From Paraburkholderia phenoliruptrix (GTDB lineage: Bacteria; Pseudomonadota; Gammaproteobacteria; Burkholderiales; Burkholderiaceae), in contig NZ_JAEUAV010000003.1 in the NCBI RefSeq assembly GCF_019511605.1, positions 1 to 64,000 on the forward strand: a stretch of DNA of 64,000 bases, given 5' to 3'. How positions within the stretch are numbered: position 1 is the first letter of the stretch; each line of letters begins with the position of its first letter. Below, piece after piece: positions 29,986-39,865 of this stretch. The position numbers and the translations under genes were made by a program. The notes under the pieces were generated by a model. It was not told the origin of the DNA. It did no database searches and was given only the letters and a program-made list of their open reading frames with translations.

Positions 29986-31551
29986 TCAATGCCGGAAGTG
30001 ACGCACGCCCGTCAGCACCATCGCGATGTTGTGCTCATCGGCGGCGCTCACCACTTCGTCGTCGCGCATCGAGCCGCCCGGCTGGATCACGCAGGTCGCG
30101 CCCGCAGCCACGACCACGTCCAGGCCGTCGCGGAACGGGAAGAATGCGTCCGACGCCACGGCCGAGCCCGCCAGCGTCAAGCCGGCATTCTGCGCCTTGA
30201 TGCTGGCGATGCGCGCCGAGTCCACACGGCTCATCTGGCCCGCGCCGACGCCGAGCGTCATGCCGTTGGCGCAGAACACGATTGCGTTCGACTTCACGTA
30301 CTTCGCGACGCGCCATGCGAACAACAGGTCGTCCATTTCCTTCGGCGTGGGGTGACGCTTCGTGACCACGCGCAGTTCGCGCGGCTGCACATTCTTCGAA
30401 TCCAGCGATTGAACCAGCAGACCGCCGCCCACGCGCTTCAGATCGAATGTGTTATGGCCGTCGCCCAATGCGATTTCCAGCAGCCGCACGTTCTGCTTGG
30501 CCGCGAACACCTGGCGCGCCTCGCTGCTGAACGACGGCGCGATCAGCACTTCGACGAACTGCTTCGCCACCGCTTGCGCCGCGGCTTCGTCCACTTCGCG
30601 ATTGAAGGCGATGATCCCGCCGAACGCCGACGTCGGGTCGGTCTGGAACGCCTTCGAATACGCTTCGTTCGCGTTGGCGCCCACCGCCACGCCACACGGA
30701 TTCGCATGCTTGACGATCACGCAGGCCGGCACGTCGAAGGTCTTCACGCATTCCCATGCGGCGTCGGAGTCTGCGATGTTGTTGTACGACAGTTCCTTAC
30801 CCTGCAACTGGTTGTAGTTCGCGAGCGCGCCGGCCGGCACCGACAGATCGCGATAGAACGCGGCGCTCTGATGCGGATTTTCGCCATAGCGCAAGTCCTG
30901 CACCTTGCTGAAGGCGAGGTTGAACGTAGCCGGGTACGTGTTGCGCGACGTGTGCTGCAATTCCTCGGTGAGGCTCGTCAGGTAGTTCGTGATCGCGCCG
31001 TCGTACTGCGCGGTATGCGCGAAAACCTTGGTCGCGAGACGGAAATTGGTCTTGTACGACACGCTGTTGTTGCTCGCGCGCATTTCGTCCAGCACCAGCG
31101 CGTAGTCGGCCGGATCGACCACGACGGTCACGTCGCGATGATTCTTCGCGGCCGAGCGCAGCATGGTCGGGCCGCCAATGTCGATGTTCTCGATAGCGTC
31201 TTCAAGCGAGCACTCTTCTTTCGAGACCGTCTGCACGAACGGGTACAGGTTCACGACGAGCAGGTCGATGGTCGGAATGTCGTGCTTTTCGAGCGCGGCC
31301 ATGTGTTCCGGCAGGTCGCGGCGCGCCAGAATGCCGCCGTGCACCTTCGGATGCAGCGTTTTCACGCGCCCGTCCAGCATTTCCGGGAAGCCCGTGTAGT
31401 CGGCGACTTCGGTGACGGAGAGGCCCGCGTCCGCGAGCAGTTTCGCGGTGCCGCCGGTCGACAGGATCTTGACGCCGAGGTCCGACAGCGACCTGGCGAA
31501 GTCGACGATGCCGGACTTGTCGGAAACGGAGATGAGCGCTTGCTTGATCAT
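29986..31551 (-). CDS. purH: Bifunctional AICAR formyltransferase / IMP cyclohydrolase
   Basis: Catalyses the last two steps to IMP. The 521-aa protein has an N-terminal MGS-like cyclohydrolase domain (about 1-145; [29 protein letters not shown]) and a C-terminal formyltransferase domain ([22 protein letters not shown], the FFPFRDG active-site loop). ATG 31551 is standard. It is the third gene after dusB and fis, 55 nt behind fis. Confidence 0.97.
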   Translation of the reverse strand: MIKQALISVSDKSGIVDFARSLSDLGVKILSTGGTAKLLADAGLSVTEVADYTGFPEMLDGRVKTLHPKVHGGILARRDLPEHMAALEKHDIPTIDLLVVNLYPFVQTVSKEECSLEDAIENIDIGGPTMLRSAAKNHRDVTVVVDPADYALVLDEMRASNNSVSYKTNFRLATKVFAHTAQYDGAITNYLTSLTEELQHTSRNTYPATFNLAFSKVQDLRYGENPHQSAAFYRDLSVPAGALANYNQLQGKELSYNNIADSDAAWECVKTFDVPACVIVKHANPCGVAVGANANEAYSKAFQTDPTSAFGGIIAFNREVDEAAAQAVAKQFVEVLIAPSFSSEARQVFAAKQNVRLLEIALGDGHNTFDLKRVGGGLLVQSLDSKNVQPRELRVVTKRHPTPKEMDDLLFAWRVAKYVKSNAIVFCANGMTLGVGAGQMSRVDSARIASIKAQNAGLTLAGSAVASDAFFPFRDGLDVVVAAGATCVIQPGGSMRDDEVVSAADEHNIAMVLTGVRHFRH

Positions 31552-31606
31552 GATGAAGACGAAAAGCCGAAGGGAAACGTGGCAGGGCGCGAGAAAACTA
31601 CCTGCG

Positions 31607-31840
31607 CTACAACAGGCCGTGCTGTTGCAGCTTCTTGCGCAGCGTATTGCGGTTGATGCCGAGATACTCGGCGGCCAGCGACTGATTGCCGCCGGCCTGC
31701 TCGAGCACCACTTCGAGCAGGGGTTTTTCCACGCACGAAATCACCATGTCATAGACGTCGTGCGGATTGGAGCCGTCGAGGTCCTGGAAGTAAATGCCCA
31801 GGCTGTCGCGGACAGATTGTTCGATGTTGTTCTTGCTCAT
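31607..31840 (-). CDS. fis: Fis-family nucleoid protein
   Basis: A 77-aa DNA-bending and regulatory protein. The C-terminal helix-turn-helix [26 protein letters not shown] is nearly identical to known Fis proteins; the N-terminal part is shorter than in E. coli (98 aa), as is usual outside the gamma group. The ATG overlaps the dusB stop by four bases (ATGA), so fis is translationally coupled to dusB, the same dusB-fis arrangement as in E. coli. Confidence 0.95.
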   Translation of the reverse strand: MSKNNIEQSVRDSLGIYFQDLDGSNPHDVYDMVISCVEKPLLEVVLEQAGGNQSLAAEYLGINRNTLRKKLQQHGLL

Positions 31841-32913
31841 GCTGCTAGTCGGTCGGTGTGGTCCTCGCCGCTCGCGCCCGCTTCCGGGTTGCCAACGGCT
31901 TCGTCGACGTAGACGAGGCGCTCGGAGATCGCCTTCTGTGCGTCGAAAAATTCGTTGACGGCGAGGAGTTGTTCGCGCGTGGTGTCGAGCGTATTCATGC
32001 GATGCCGGAACACGTTGGCGCCAGAAAGGCCGCGAGTGTACCAGCCGATGTGCTTGCGCGCAGTGCGAACGCCTGTAAATTCCCCGTAGAACGCGTAGTG
32101 ATCTTCCAGGTGCTCGTTCATGACCTGCTGGATTTCGTCGATGCGCGGCGGCGGCAGCAGATCGCCCGTTTGCAGGAAATGCTCGATCTCGCGGAAAAGC
32201 CACGGGCGCCCCTGCGCCGCGCGGCCGATCATGATGGCGTCCGCGCCGGTCACGGCGAGCACGTGGCGCGCCTTTTCCGGCGACGTTATGTCGCCGTTGG
32301 CCACCACCGGAATACGCACGGCGGCCTTCACGGCGGCAATGGTCTCGTATTCGGCCTCGCCGTGGTACAGGTCGGCCCGCGTGCGGCCATGCACGGTCAG
32401 CATGGAAATGCCGGCGGCCTCCGCGAGCCGCGCGACGTTCAGCGCGTTGCGGTTCTCGCGATTCCAGCCGGTGCGAATTTTCAGCGTGACCGGCACGGCG
32501 TCGGGACCGACGCCCACTGCGCCCACCACCGCCTCGACGATGCGCTGCACGAGCGGCTCGTTCTGCAACAGGGCCGAGCCCGCCGCCACGTTGCACACCT
32601 TCTTGGCTGGGCAGCCCATATTGATGTCGATGATCTGCGCGCCGTTCGCCACGTTGTAGCGTGCGGCTTCGGCCATCATTGCGGGGTCGGCGCCGGCGAT
32701 CTGCACGGCGATCGGCTCGACCTCGCCCGCGTGGTTCGCGCGGCGCATGGTCTTCTCGCTCTTCCACAACTGCGCGTTTGACGCGACCATTTCCGACACC
32801 GCATAGCCCGCGCCGAGCCGCTTGCAAAGCTGCCGGAACGGACGGTCGGTCACGCCGGCCATGGGCGCGACGAACAGGTTATTGCGCAGATTGTGCGAGC
32901 CAATGGTGGGCAT
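31837..32913 (-). CDS. dusB: tRNA-dihydrouridine synthase B
   Basis: A flavin enzyme reducing uridines in tRNA. The 358-aa protein has the N-terminal FVAPMAGVTDRPFR flavin-binding strand, the catalytic Cys101 in DINMGCPAKKV, the WKSEKTMRRA loop and the GADAIMIGRAAQGRPW phosphate site. It is the first gene of dusB-fis-purH. ATG 32913 begins just before the barrel. Confidence 0.95.
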   Translation of the reverse strand: MPTIGSHNLRNNLFVAPMAGVTDRPFRQLCKRLGAGYAVSEMVASNAQLWKSEKTMRRANHAGEVEPIAVQIAGADPAMMAEAARYNVANGAQIIDINMGCPAKKVCNVAAGSALLQNEPLVQRIVEAVVGAVGVGPDAVPVTLKIRTGWNRENRNALNVARLAEAAGISMLTVHGRTRADLYHGEAEYETIAAVKAAVRIPVVANGDITSPEKARHVLAVTGADAIMIGRAAQGRPWLFREIEHFLQTGDLLPPPRIDEIQQVMNEHLEDHYAFYGEFTGVRTARKHIGWYTRGLSGANVFRHRMNTLDTTREQLLAVNEFFDAQKAISERLVYVDEAVGNPEAGASGEDHTDRLAA

Positions 32914-33217
32914 GACGTACGTGGACGCGCGCAGTGCCGATTGCGCAAAGTGTCAATCGGAGCGTTCGCGAAATGCGAGGGAAAACCGCTATTTTAGCGT
33001 TAACGGATGGCCCGCACTTCGGTGACGGGTGCTGTAAGTCGTTAAATTGCCTATGAAAGTGGCCGTCGTCATAGAGAATGGGGGCTCGCGCGGTGCGCTT
33101 TACTTTGCGCCCGAAAGCGGATTCGCCCGCTGCTTTTTACCGCGGCTCAGGCGGGTGCCGGGCCGGCGGGCCACACCGATGTGCCGCCGGCCGCATGACT
33201 CGAGAAGCGCGCCACGC
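32914..33217. other. dusB-ubiH intergenic region
   Basis: About 300 bp without a gene. The left half should carry the dusB promoter; AT-rich CGCTATTTTAGCG (about 32988) is a small inverted repeat in it. The right end holds a GC-rich hairpin: GGCCGGCGG (33161-33169) with CCGCCGGCC (33184-33192), a possible terminator of the ubiH operon without T-run. Confidence 0.5.
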
Positions 33218-34642
33218 TCAGCGGCGTTGGCCGAACATCATCTGCCGCGCCAGCGCGGTTTTCACCGGCGGCGCGAATTCCAGCGCGGTCAGCGCAAGGC
33301 CGCGCAAGATCGCGAGCGGTGCGAAGTCGACGGTGAACAGGCGCGCGAGCGTGTCGGTGGCGCCAATCGTCATGCGTCGGTCGAGTGCGCGGCGCTGTGC
33401 GAAGGTAGCCAGCGCGAGCGGCGTCGGACCTTCGGCCGACAATGCGTCGACGAGCGCATGCGCGTCGCGCAAGCCGAGATTCAGGCCTTGGCCCGCCACC
33501 GGATGCAGCGTCTGCGCCGCATTGCCGATTGCGACGACGCGGCCCTTCACCAGCGTGTCGACCGCGTTGAGCCCGAGCGGAAACGACGCGCGTCCCTTGA
33601 TGTGCGTGAAGCGTCCCATGCGCGTGCCGAACGCGGTGCCGAGTTCGCGCAGGAATGCGTCGTCGGGAAGTTGCGCGCGGCGCGCGGCTTCGTCAGGCGC
33701 GCAGCACCAGACGAGCGCGTAGTCGGCGCCGCGCACGCCGCCCATTGGCAGCAGGGCGATCGGGCCTTCCGGCGTGAAGCGCTCCCACGCGACGTGCGGT
33801 TGCGGCGCCGACACGCTGACCGTGCCGACCAGCGCCGTCTGGCCGTAGTCGCGCGTGCCGGATTTGTCGCGGCGCCGGGCGTGCTTGCCGTTACCGTGAT
33901 TCGCGCTTTCGTTGTGTGCATGCGCGCCGAAGTCGCCTTCTTCGGCGCGGGCGTTCAGCGTATCGGGCTCTGCAGCTTGGGCCCTCGCGGCGGCGGGGCC
34001 ATCTGCGGCATCAGCGCCAGGGCCGTGTGCGGCGTGCTCGTCACCGCCTTTTGCGCTGTGCCGCCCTTGGTGCCTGTCGCCCTTCTGATCGCCGAACAGA
34101 CCCCCTTCGGCACTTACCAGAATCCGCGTGCGCAGCCGCCGCGTGACGCCCGCGGTTTCGATCGGCAGCGTCACGCCGTCTTCTTCCTGGACCGGCGCTC
34201 CGGCGGAGGTCGAACGGAACCAGTGGACCGGCGTGGCGCGCACCGCTTCGGCGAGACCGTGCACGATCGAGCCATAGCGCAGCACGTAACCGAGCGCGGG
34301 CAGGCCGTGCTCGCTGTGGTCGATCAGCGTGCGGCCGAAATGTCCGCGCTGCGACACGTGGATGCGCTGGATCGCGGTGGCGTCGGCGGGCCAGCGCAGC
34401 GGTTCGAGAATCATGCGGCTGCCGTGCGACACGGCAATCGCGCGCGGGTCCGCAACCGAATCCTCGGGCTCGCGGGCGTCGATCAGCGCGATCTTCAGCT
34501 CGCGCGTGACGCTGCGCCGCGCGAGCCAACCGGCAAGCGCGAGTCCGACCGGACCGGCGCCGACAATCGTCACGTCGAAATCGAAGGTCTGCTCCAGCGC
34601 GCGCGGCTTCAGAATGACCGTCGACGGGGAAACATCGTTCAT
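33218..34642 (-). CDS. ubiH: UbiH-type FAD monooxygenase with a low-complexity insert
   Basis: A ubiquinone-biosynthesis hydroxylase of the UbiH/COQ6 family, 474 aa instead of the usual roughly 400. FAD motifs are GAGPVGLALAG (28-38), DPRAIAVSHGS (65-75) and GNAAQTLHPVAGQGLNLGLRDA in the C-terminal half. Residues about 184-264 are an extra Ala/Gly/His/Asp-rich stretch placed between the strand LVSAEGGLF and the family motif DYGQTALVG. It is not a known domain. The gene follows pepP by six bases, as in E. coli pepP-ubiH. UbiH itself is the best match; a related Ubi hydroxylase cannot be excluded. Confidence 0.88.
   Translation of the reverse strand: MNDVSPSTVILKPRALEQTFDFDVTIVGAGPVGLALAGWLARRSVTRELKIALIDAREPEDSVADPRAIAVSHGSRMILEPLRWPADATAIQRIHVSQRGHFGRTLIDHSEHGLPALGYVLRYGSIVHGLAEAVRATPVHWFRSTSAGAPVQEEDGVTLPIETAGVTRRLRTRILVSAEGGLFGDQKGDRHQGRHSAKGGDEHAAHGPGADAADGPAAARAQAAEPDTLNARAEEGDFGAHAHNESANHGNGKHARRRDKSGTRDYGQTALVGTVSVSAPQPHVAWERFTPEGPIALLPMGGVRGADYALVWCCAPDEAARRAQLPDDAFLRELGTAFGTRMGRFTHIKGRASFPLGLNAVDTLVKGRVVAIGNAAQTLHPVAGQGLNLGLRDAHALVDALSAEGPTPLALATFAQRRALDRRMTIGATDTLARLFTVDFAPLAILRGLALTALEFAPPVKTALARQMMFGQRR
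33851..34093 (-). other. Low-complexity insertion inside ubiH
   Basis: About 81 codons rich in Ala, His, Gly and Asp (residues about 184-264), in frame, without repeats longer than a few residues. It lies in a surface loop of the FAD fold by position. Its codons remain GC3-rich like the rest of the gene. Confidence 0.75.
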
Positions 34643-34648
34643 TGCGGA

Positions 34649-36055
34649 TTACTTCCTTGTTTCGTGAGCCGTGCGAGCTTCCTGCATGAGCGCCTCGATT
34701 TCGTCGGCGGCCACCGGCACGTCGCGCGTAATCAGCTCGCAGCCCGTTGGCGTGACGATCGCGTCGTCTTCGATACGAATGCCGATGTTCCAGTAGCGCT
34801 CGGGCACGCCTTGCGCCGGACGGATGTACAGGCCCGGCTCGATGGTGAGCGTCATCGAAGCCTGCAGCGTGCGCCACGGCAGCACGCCCGCTTCGTCGCG
34901 CGGCGCGCCGCGCTCGCGGTAGTCGCCCACGTCGTGCACGTCCATGCCGAGCCAGTGGCCCGTGCGGTGCATATAGAAGGGCGCATAGGCGCGCTCGGCG
35001 ATCACGTCGTCGGCAGAAGCGAACTTCGTCCGCTCGACGATGCCCGTGTCGAGCAAGCCTTGCGACAGCACGCGCAGCGCCGCCTGGTGCGGGTCGTCGA
35101 AGCTGGCGCCGGCGCGCGTTGCGGCGACCGCCGCCTGCTGCGCGGCCAGCACGATGTCGTAGAGTTCGCGCTGCGCCGCCGTGAAGCGGCCGCTCGCGGG
35201 AAAAGTGCGGGTAATGTCGGACGCGTAGCCGTCCAGCTCGCACGCCGCGTCGATCAGAATCAGATCGCCTTCCTGCGCAATCGCGTTGCCGGCCGGGTAG
35301 TGCAGCACGCACGCGTTGGCGCCCGCCGCGACGATCGACGTATAAGCCGGCGCCTGCGCACCGAACTTGCGGAACGTATAGAGCAGTTCCGCTTCTAGCT
35401 CGTACTCGCGCACGCCGGGCCGGCACGCGGCCATTGCGCGGCGGTGCGCCTGCGCCGAAATCTGCCCGGCGCGGCGCATGATGGCGAGCTCGTGGTCGTC
35501 CTTGATGAGACGCATGTCGTCGAGCAACGGCACCAGATCGTGCGCCGCCGTGGGCGCCGCGACGCCGCCGCGGCCCTGCATGCGCACCGCCTCCAGCCAG
35601 CCGCGCACCTGGCCGTCGAGCTTGTCCGACGCGCCGAGCGCGTAGTACAGCGAGGGCTTGTCGGCGAGAAGCCGCGGCAGCTGCGCGTCGATTTCACCGA
35701 AGGGGAATGCAGCGTCGAAGCCGAAAGCGACGCGCGCGCCGTCGGGCCCGAAGCGAAAGCCCTCCCAGATTTCGCGCTCGACGTTTTTCTCGCGGCAGAA
35801 CAGGATCGACGCGGGTTCGCCCGGCGCCGCGCTGGCGTCGAGCACGAGCAGCGCCTCAGGCTCGGTGAAGCCGGTCAGATAGTAGAAGTAGCTGTCGTGC
35901 CGGTACGGGTAATCGGCGTCCCGGTTACGCAACGCTTCGGGCGCGGTCGGCACGATGGCGACGCCGCCTCCCGCAGCGCGCAGCGCGGCGAGTACGCGCT
36001 CGCGGCGCGTGCGGTAGACGTCGATGGCGATAGTGGGTTCGGTCGGCTGGTTCAT
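34649..36055 (-). CDS. pepP: Xaa-Pro aminopeptidase P
   Basis: Removes N-terminal residues preceding proline. The 468-aa M24 metallopeptidase has a creatinase-like N-terminal domain (1-170) and a pita-bread catalytic domain. The metal ligands are visible in ILIDAACELDGYASDITRTFP (Asp pair), TGHWLGMDVHD (His), IEPGLYI (Glu) and IRIEDD (Glu). It forms an operon with ubiH downstream. ATG 36055 precedes the conserved YRTRRERVLAAL helix. Confidence 0.95.
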   Translation of the reverse strand: MNQPTEPTIAIDVYRTRRERVLAALRAAGGGVAIVPTAPEALRNRDADYPYRHDSYFYYLTGFTEPEALLVLDASAAPGEPASILFCREKNVEREIWEGFRFGPDGARVAFGFDAAFPFGEIDAQLPRLLADKPSLYYALGASDKLDGQVRGWLEAVRMQGRGGVAAPTAAHDLVPLLDDMRLIKDDHELAIMRRAGQISAQAHRRAMAACRPGVREYELEAELLYTFRKFGAQAPAYTSIVAAGANACVLHYPAGNAIAQEGDLILIDAACELDGYASDITRTFPASGRFTAAQRELYDIVLAAQQAAVAATRAGASFDDPHQAALRVLSQGLLDTGIVERTKFASADDVIAERAYAPFYMHRTGHWLGMDVHDVGDYRERGAPRDEAGVLPWRTLQASMTLTIEPGLYIRPAQGVPERYWNIGIRIEDDAIVTPTGCELITRDVPVAADEIEALMQEARTAHETRK

Positions 36056-36356
36056 CGTGCGATTGTAGCGCCCAATGCATCGGCGGATTTCGCGCGGGCA
36101 CGCAGCAGCGGGCGCGGTTTGTCTGGCGCTGGGTGCTTGCTCGGGTGGGGCGGGGCTGTCGCCGCGCTCAGCGCCTGGCTACGCGGCGCGCGCCCGCCAC
36201 CGTCCCTGGCCATTCGGCCGTCTGGACAGCACCCGCGCCGCACGGCAATGTTGCAATCCATCCACAGCCGGCGCGCGACTGGCTCGCGAAGAGCGCGCGC
36301 GGCTCTCGCGCACGCCGCCAAGCACTTATACTTTCGCCGGATTCAGGAAAAGGCAG
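36056..36356. other. pepP-GST intergenic region
   Basis: About 300 bp between divergent genes. The rightward frame is open and by chance begins like a lipoprotein signal (LALGACSGG), but it merges into the GST gene with no ribosome site, so I do not call it. No clear promoter was found. Confidence 0.4.
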
Positions 36357-36977
36357 ATGGCAATGATCAAACTCATCGGTTCGCTCGCCAGCCCGTTCGT
36401 GCGCAAGGCGCGTATCGTGCTGGCCGACAAGAAGATCGACTACGAGCTGGTGCCCGAGAACGTTTGGGCGCCGGATACCCGCATCCATACCTTCAATCCG
36501 CTCGGCAAGGTGCCGTGCCTCGTGATGGAAGACGGCGAAGCGGTGTTCGACTCGCGCGTGATCTGCGAGTACGTGGACACGCTGTCGCCGGTCGGCAAGC
36601 TGATCCCGCAGTCGGGGCGCGAGCGCATCGAGGTGCGGTGCTGGGAAGCGCTTGCCGACGGCCTGCTCGACGCCGCCGTGCTGATTCGCCTGGAAAGCAC
36701 GCAGCGCGCGCCGGAGCAGCGCGTCGACGCGTGGGTCGCGCGCCAGCAGCGCAAGATAGACGAAGCGCTGCTCGCCATGTCACAAGGCCTCGCCGCCAAG
36801 CCCTGGTGCGCGGGCAACCACTACACGCTCGCCGACATTGCAGTGGGCTGTGCGCTAGGTTATCTGGACTTCCGCATGCCGGAGTTGAACTGGCGCGACG
36901 CGCACCCGAATCTCGACAAGCATTTTCAGAAGCTCTCGCTGCGCCAGTCGTTTATCGACACGGTGCCGGCTGGCTGA
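36357..36977 (+). CDS. Glutathione S-transferase family protein (YibF-like)
   Basis: A 206-aa GST with an N-terminal thioredoxin-like domain (1-80; LIGSLASPFVRKARIVLADK, NPLGKVPCLV, and DSRVICEYVD, which holds the glutathione gamma-glutamyl site) and a helical C-terminal domain. Alignment from memory is best to E. coli YibF. The catalytic position is Ser rather than Tyr, as in beta/YibF types. AGGA precedes ATG 36357; a second ATG at 36363 is possible. Substrate unknown. Confidence 0.9.
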   Translation: MAMIKLIGSLASPFVRKARIVLADKKIDYELVPENVWAPDTRIHTFNPLGKVPCLVMEDGEAVFDSRVICEYVDTLSPVGKLIPQSGRERIEVRCWEALADGLLDAAVLIRLESTQRAPEQRVDAWVARQQRKIDEALLAMSQGLAAKPWCAGNHYTLADIAVGCALGYLDFRMPELNWRDAHPNLDKHFQKLSLRQSFIDTVPAG

Positions 36978-37071
36978 GCGGCTCAAGCCGGGCCGCTGAA
37001 GATTACGGCAAGTTTGCAAAATACCGTTAATCGTAATTACGAAATCATGAAATAATGCTTTCAGTTGTGGT

Positions 37072-37101
37072 AAAAAGCGCCTTCCACAGGCGCTTTTTTT
37101 T
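37072..37101 (+). terminator. Terminator after the GST gene
   Basis: AAAAAGCGCC (37072-37081), loop TTCCACA, GGCGCTTTTT (37089-37098), T-run to 37101. Confidence 0.88.
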
Positions 37102-37232
37102 CGCCCGCAATGTGGGGCAATGGTTATGCAGTCAAACTGTCCGGCATGATTTAGCGTCGAATGCGGCCATTGCGAATGGGCGGCGAGTTGATCGCGCCGT
37201 CGAACGAATAACACCACAAAGAGACTTTCACG

Positions 37233-37991
37233 ATGAAACCGTATCGCTTTGTTATTGCTGCTTCCGCGTGCTCGCTGTTCGCCGCATGTTCCAATGTCAG
37301 CAGCCTTGATCCGTCCTCGCTGGTCCAGTCGGGCCAACTGGCCACGCAGGCCGCCATGCTGTCGGACTCGGACGTCCGCGCGCTCAGCGACAAGTCCTGC
37401 GCGCAGCTCGACAAGGAAAACACCGTGGCGCCCGCCAATAGCAAGTACCAGAAACGCCTGAACAAGATTGCCGCGCAACTGGGCGACAACATTAACGGCA
37501 CGCCGGTGAATTACAAGGTCTACATGACCAAGGAAGTCAATGCGTGGGCCATGGCCAATGGCTGCGTGCGAGTCTACAGCGGCCTGATGGACATGATGAA
37601 CGACAACGAAGTGCGCGGCGTGGTCGGCCATGAAATGGGCCACGTGGCGCTCGGCCACACGAAGAAGGCAATGCAGGTGGCGTACGCAACCTCGGCGGTG
37701 CGCTCGGTGACCTCTTCCGCGGGCGGTATTGCCGGCGCGCTGTCCGGTTCGCAATTGGGCGAATTTTCGGAGAAGCTGATTAACGCGCAATTCTCGCAGT
37801 CGCAGGAAAGCGCGGCTGACGATTATTCGTTCGATTTGCAGAAAAAGAAAAACCTGGACCCGTCTGGCCTCGTCACGGCATTCAACAAACTCGCTCAAAT
37901 GGATGGCGGCCAATCCAGTATGTTGAGTTCGCATCCGGCGTCGCCGGCGCGTGCGCAGCATATTCAGCAACGCATTGCGTCGAATCAGTAA
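37233..37991 (+). CDS. M48-family metalloprotease lipoprotein (LoiP-like)
   Basis: A 252-aa zinc protease. The lipobox LFAAC gives lipidated Cys19; the zinc motif HEMGH is at 133-137, with the third ligand Glu192 in QESAADDYSFD, and SHPASPARAQHI near the C-terminus is typical of the family. E. coli LoiP (YggG) cleaves outer-membrane proteins under low osmolarity; this homologue should be a periplasm-facing lipoprotein. It stands alone between the GST and lnt genes. Confidence 0.92.
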   Translation: MKPYRFVIAASACSLFAACSNVSSLDPSSLVQSGQLATQAAMLSDSDVRALSDKSCAQLDKENTVAPANSKYQKRLNKIAAQLGDNINGTPVNYKVYMTKEVNAWAMANGCVRVYSGLMDMMNDNEVRGVVGHEMGHVALGHTKKAMQVAYATSAVRSVTSSAGGIAGALSGSQLGEFSEKLINAQFSQSQESAADDYSFDLQKKKNLDPSGLVTAFNKLAQMDGGQSSMLSSHPASPARAQHIQQRIASNQ

Positions 37992-38008
37992 CGAGTATCT
38001 GGCTTCTG

Positions 38009-38047
38009 AACGCGCGCTGTCGGTTTATCGCCGCAGCGCGCGTTTTT
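38009..38047 (+). terminator. Terminator between the M48 gene and lnt
   Basis: AACGCGCGCTG (38009-38019) pairs with CAGCGCGCGTT (38034-38044), T-run to 38047. The two genes converge here. Confidence 0.88.
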
Positions 38048-38067
38048 CATTGCGGCCCTGGTGCTGT

Positions 38068-39795
38068 TTATTCAGCGCCGTTTGCAGCTTTGCCGTTTTT
38101 GCGACGCGTAATGCCGGGCCCGAATGCAAAGCCGAAGGCCAGCAGCAACAGGGAAACGGCGAGCACCGTGTTATTGCCGCTCGTCACATAAGGCGTGCGG
38201 CCGGCCGTGCCTTGCACGGTGACGTCCAGCGAGCCGATGGTGTACGGCGTGAGCTTGCCGAGCACTTTGCCGTTGGCGTCGATTGCTGCCGTCATGCCGG
38301 TGTTGGTCGCGCGCAGCATCGGGCGGCCGGTTTCGAGCGAGCGCATGCGCGCGATCTGCAGATGCTGGTCGAGCGCAATGGTGTCGCCGAACCATGCGAG
38401 GTTCGTCGAGTTGATCAGCACGCCAGCCGGGGTGTCGCTTTCGCGCAGGGTTCGCGCAATCTCCTCACCGAAAATATCTTCGTAGCAGATGTCTACCGCA
38501 ACCGGCTGGTTATGCACGACGAACGGCTTTTGCACTGGGCCGCCGCGCGCGAAATCGCCGAGCGGAATGTTCATCAGGTTGACGAACCAGCGAAAGCCCC
38601 ACGGCACGAATTCGCCGAACGGCACGAGGTGATGCTTGTCGTAGCGGTACACGTCGCGCGTGCCCGGCGTGACGCCAAACAGGCTGTTGGTGTAGTCCAC
38701 CACGCGGCCTTCGGGCGTCACCGAGCCGCCAATCGCGCCGAACAGGATCGCGCTGCCCGTCGAGTCCGCGAAGTTGCGCACGGCAGTCGCGAACGGCAGC
38801 GGCAACTGCTGCGCGAGCACCGGAATGGCGGTTTCGGGCGTGACGATCAGATCGGCCGGTTTCGACGTGATCATCTGCTGATACTGGTCGATGGCGGCGC
38901 GCACGCCTGCTTCCTCGAACTTCATCTCCTGCTTGACGTCGCCTTGCAAGAGACGCACGGCGAGCGGCGCGTTCGCCGGCACCGTCCAGGTGGCGAGCGG
39001 CAGCAGCAGGCCGGCGGCGATCAGTGCGAGCGCGATGCCGCCCGGCAGCGCAACCTGTGCAGCATGGCCACGCTTCGCGGCGCCGTTCGGCGCCGTATCG
39101 GCGGATCCGCGCGACCCGCGCAGTGTCCCGACGAGCGGAACCAGCGCCTGCACGAGCAGCGCGGCCGCGAGCGCCAGCACCCAGCCGACGCCATAGACGC
39201 CGGCAAGCGGCGCGAACCCGGCGAATGGGCCGTCCACTTGCGCGTAACCGCTCGCGAGCCACGGAAAGCCGGTGAATACCGTGCCGCGCAGCCATTCGCC
39301 GACCGCCCACGCGCTCGCGAACGCGAGCGCCCCATGCCAGGTCGGTGAAAACGGCAGGTCGTCCGTGGCCTTGCCGTTGCGCGCGTGACCGGCGCAAAAC
39401 GACCAGACGCCGGCGGCCAAAGCGGGATACAGCGCGAGATACAACGAAAACAGCACGAGCGCCGTGCCGGCAAGCGGCGCGGGCATGCCGCCGTAATAGT
39501 GCATGCTCACGTAGAGCCACCACACGCCGGTCACGAAGTTGCCAAAGCCAAACGCGCCGCCGGTGAGCGCGGCGCTTTTCCAGCCGGTGGTGCGCATGAG
39601 CCACGCGAACAGGAACACGAACACGGCCACCTCGAGCCAGCCGCCGTGCGGCGTGGGCGCAAAAGACAAGGTGTTGAGCGCGCCCGCCGCCAGCGCGACG
39701 AGGTAATGCCAGCGAGGCAGAGTACGCGCGCGCGCGGCTTGCGCGGCGGACGCGCTCACGCCGCGGCGCGAAGAGGAAGTAATCGGGTCGGCCAT
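38068..39795 (-). CDS. lnt: Apolipoprotein N-acyltransferase
   Basis: Adds the third acyl chain to the N-terminal cysteine of lipoproteins at the inner membrane. The 575-aa protein has about seven membrane segments in the N-terminal half and a nitrilase-type periplasmic domain. The catalytic triad is Glu321 (TPETAIPV), Lys387 (RYDKHHLVPFGEFVP) and Cys437 (DICYEDIFGEE). ATG 39795 gives the usual short N-terminal extension. It is the last gene of the miaB-phoH-ybeY-chaC-corC-lnt series. Confidence 0.96.
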   Translation of the reverse strand: MADPITSSSRRGVSASAAQAARARTLPRWHYLVALAAGALNTLSFAPTPHGGWLEVAVFVFLFAWLMRTTGWKSAALTGGAFGFGNFVTGVWWLYVSMHYYGGMPAPLAGTALVLFSLYLALYPALAAGVWSFCAGHARNGKATDDLPFSPTWHGALAFASAWAVGEWLRGTVFTGFPWLASGYAQVDGPFAGFAPLAGVYGVGWVLALAAALLVQALVPLVGTLRGSRGSADTAPNGAAKRGHAAQVALPGGIALALIAAGLLLPLATWTVPANAPLAVRLLQGDVKQEMKFEEAGVRAAIDQYQQMITSKPADLIVTPETAIPVLAQQLPLPFATAVRNFADSTGSAILFGAIGGSVTPEGRVVDYTNSLFGVTPGTRDVYRYDKHHLVPFGEFVPWGFRWFVNLMNIPLGDFARGGPVQKPFVVHNQPVAVDICYEDIFGEEIARTLRESDTPAGVLINSTNLAWFGDTIALDQHLQIARMRSLETGRPMLRATNTGMTAAIDANGKVLGKLTPYTIGSLDVTVQGTAGRTPYVTSGNNTVLAVSLLLLAFGFAFGPGITRRKNGKAANGAE

Positions 39796-39865
39796 TGTTG
39801 CGCGGTCGGCGTGAGATGTGGCGGGTGGAAGAAACTCGGGCCAAAGCCCTGCGGCGGTGCGCCGC

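Noticed and set aside
29827..31656. Long plus-strand open frame opposite purH
   Set aside because: Antisense shadow of purH with shadow-type composition.
33047..35398. 783-codon plus-strand open frame opposite ubiH and pepP
   Set aside because: Shadow frame; ubiH and pepP on the other strand have clear motifs.
36075..36356. In-frame extension of the GST gene that begins like a lipoprotein (LALGACSGG)
   Set aside because: No ribosome-binding site, low-complexity Arg/Ala sequence after it, and the GST family starts at 36357.
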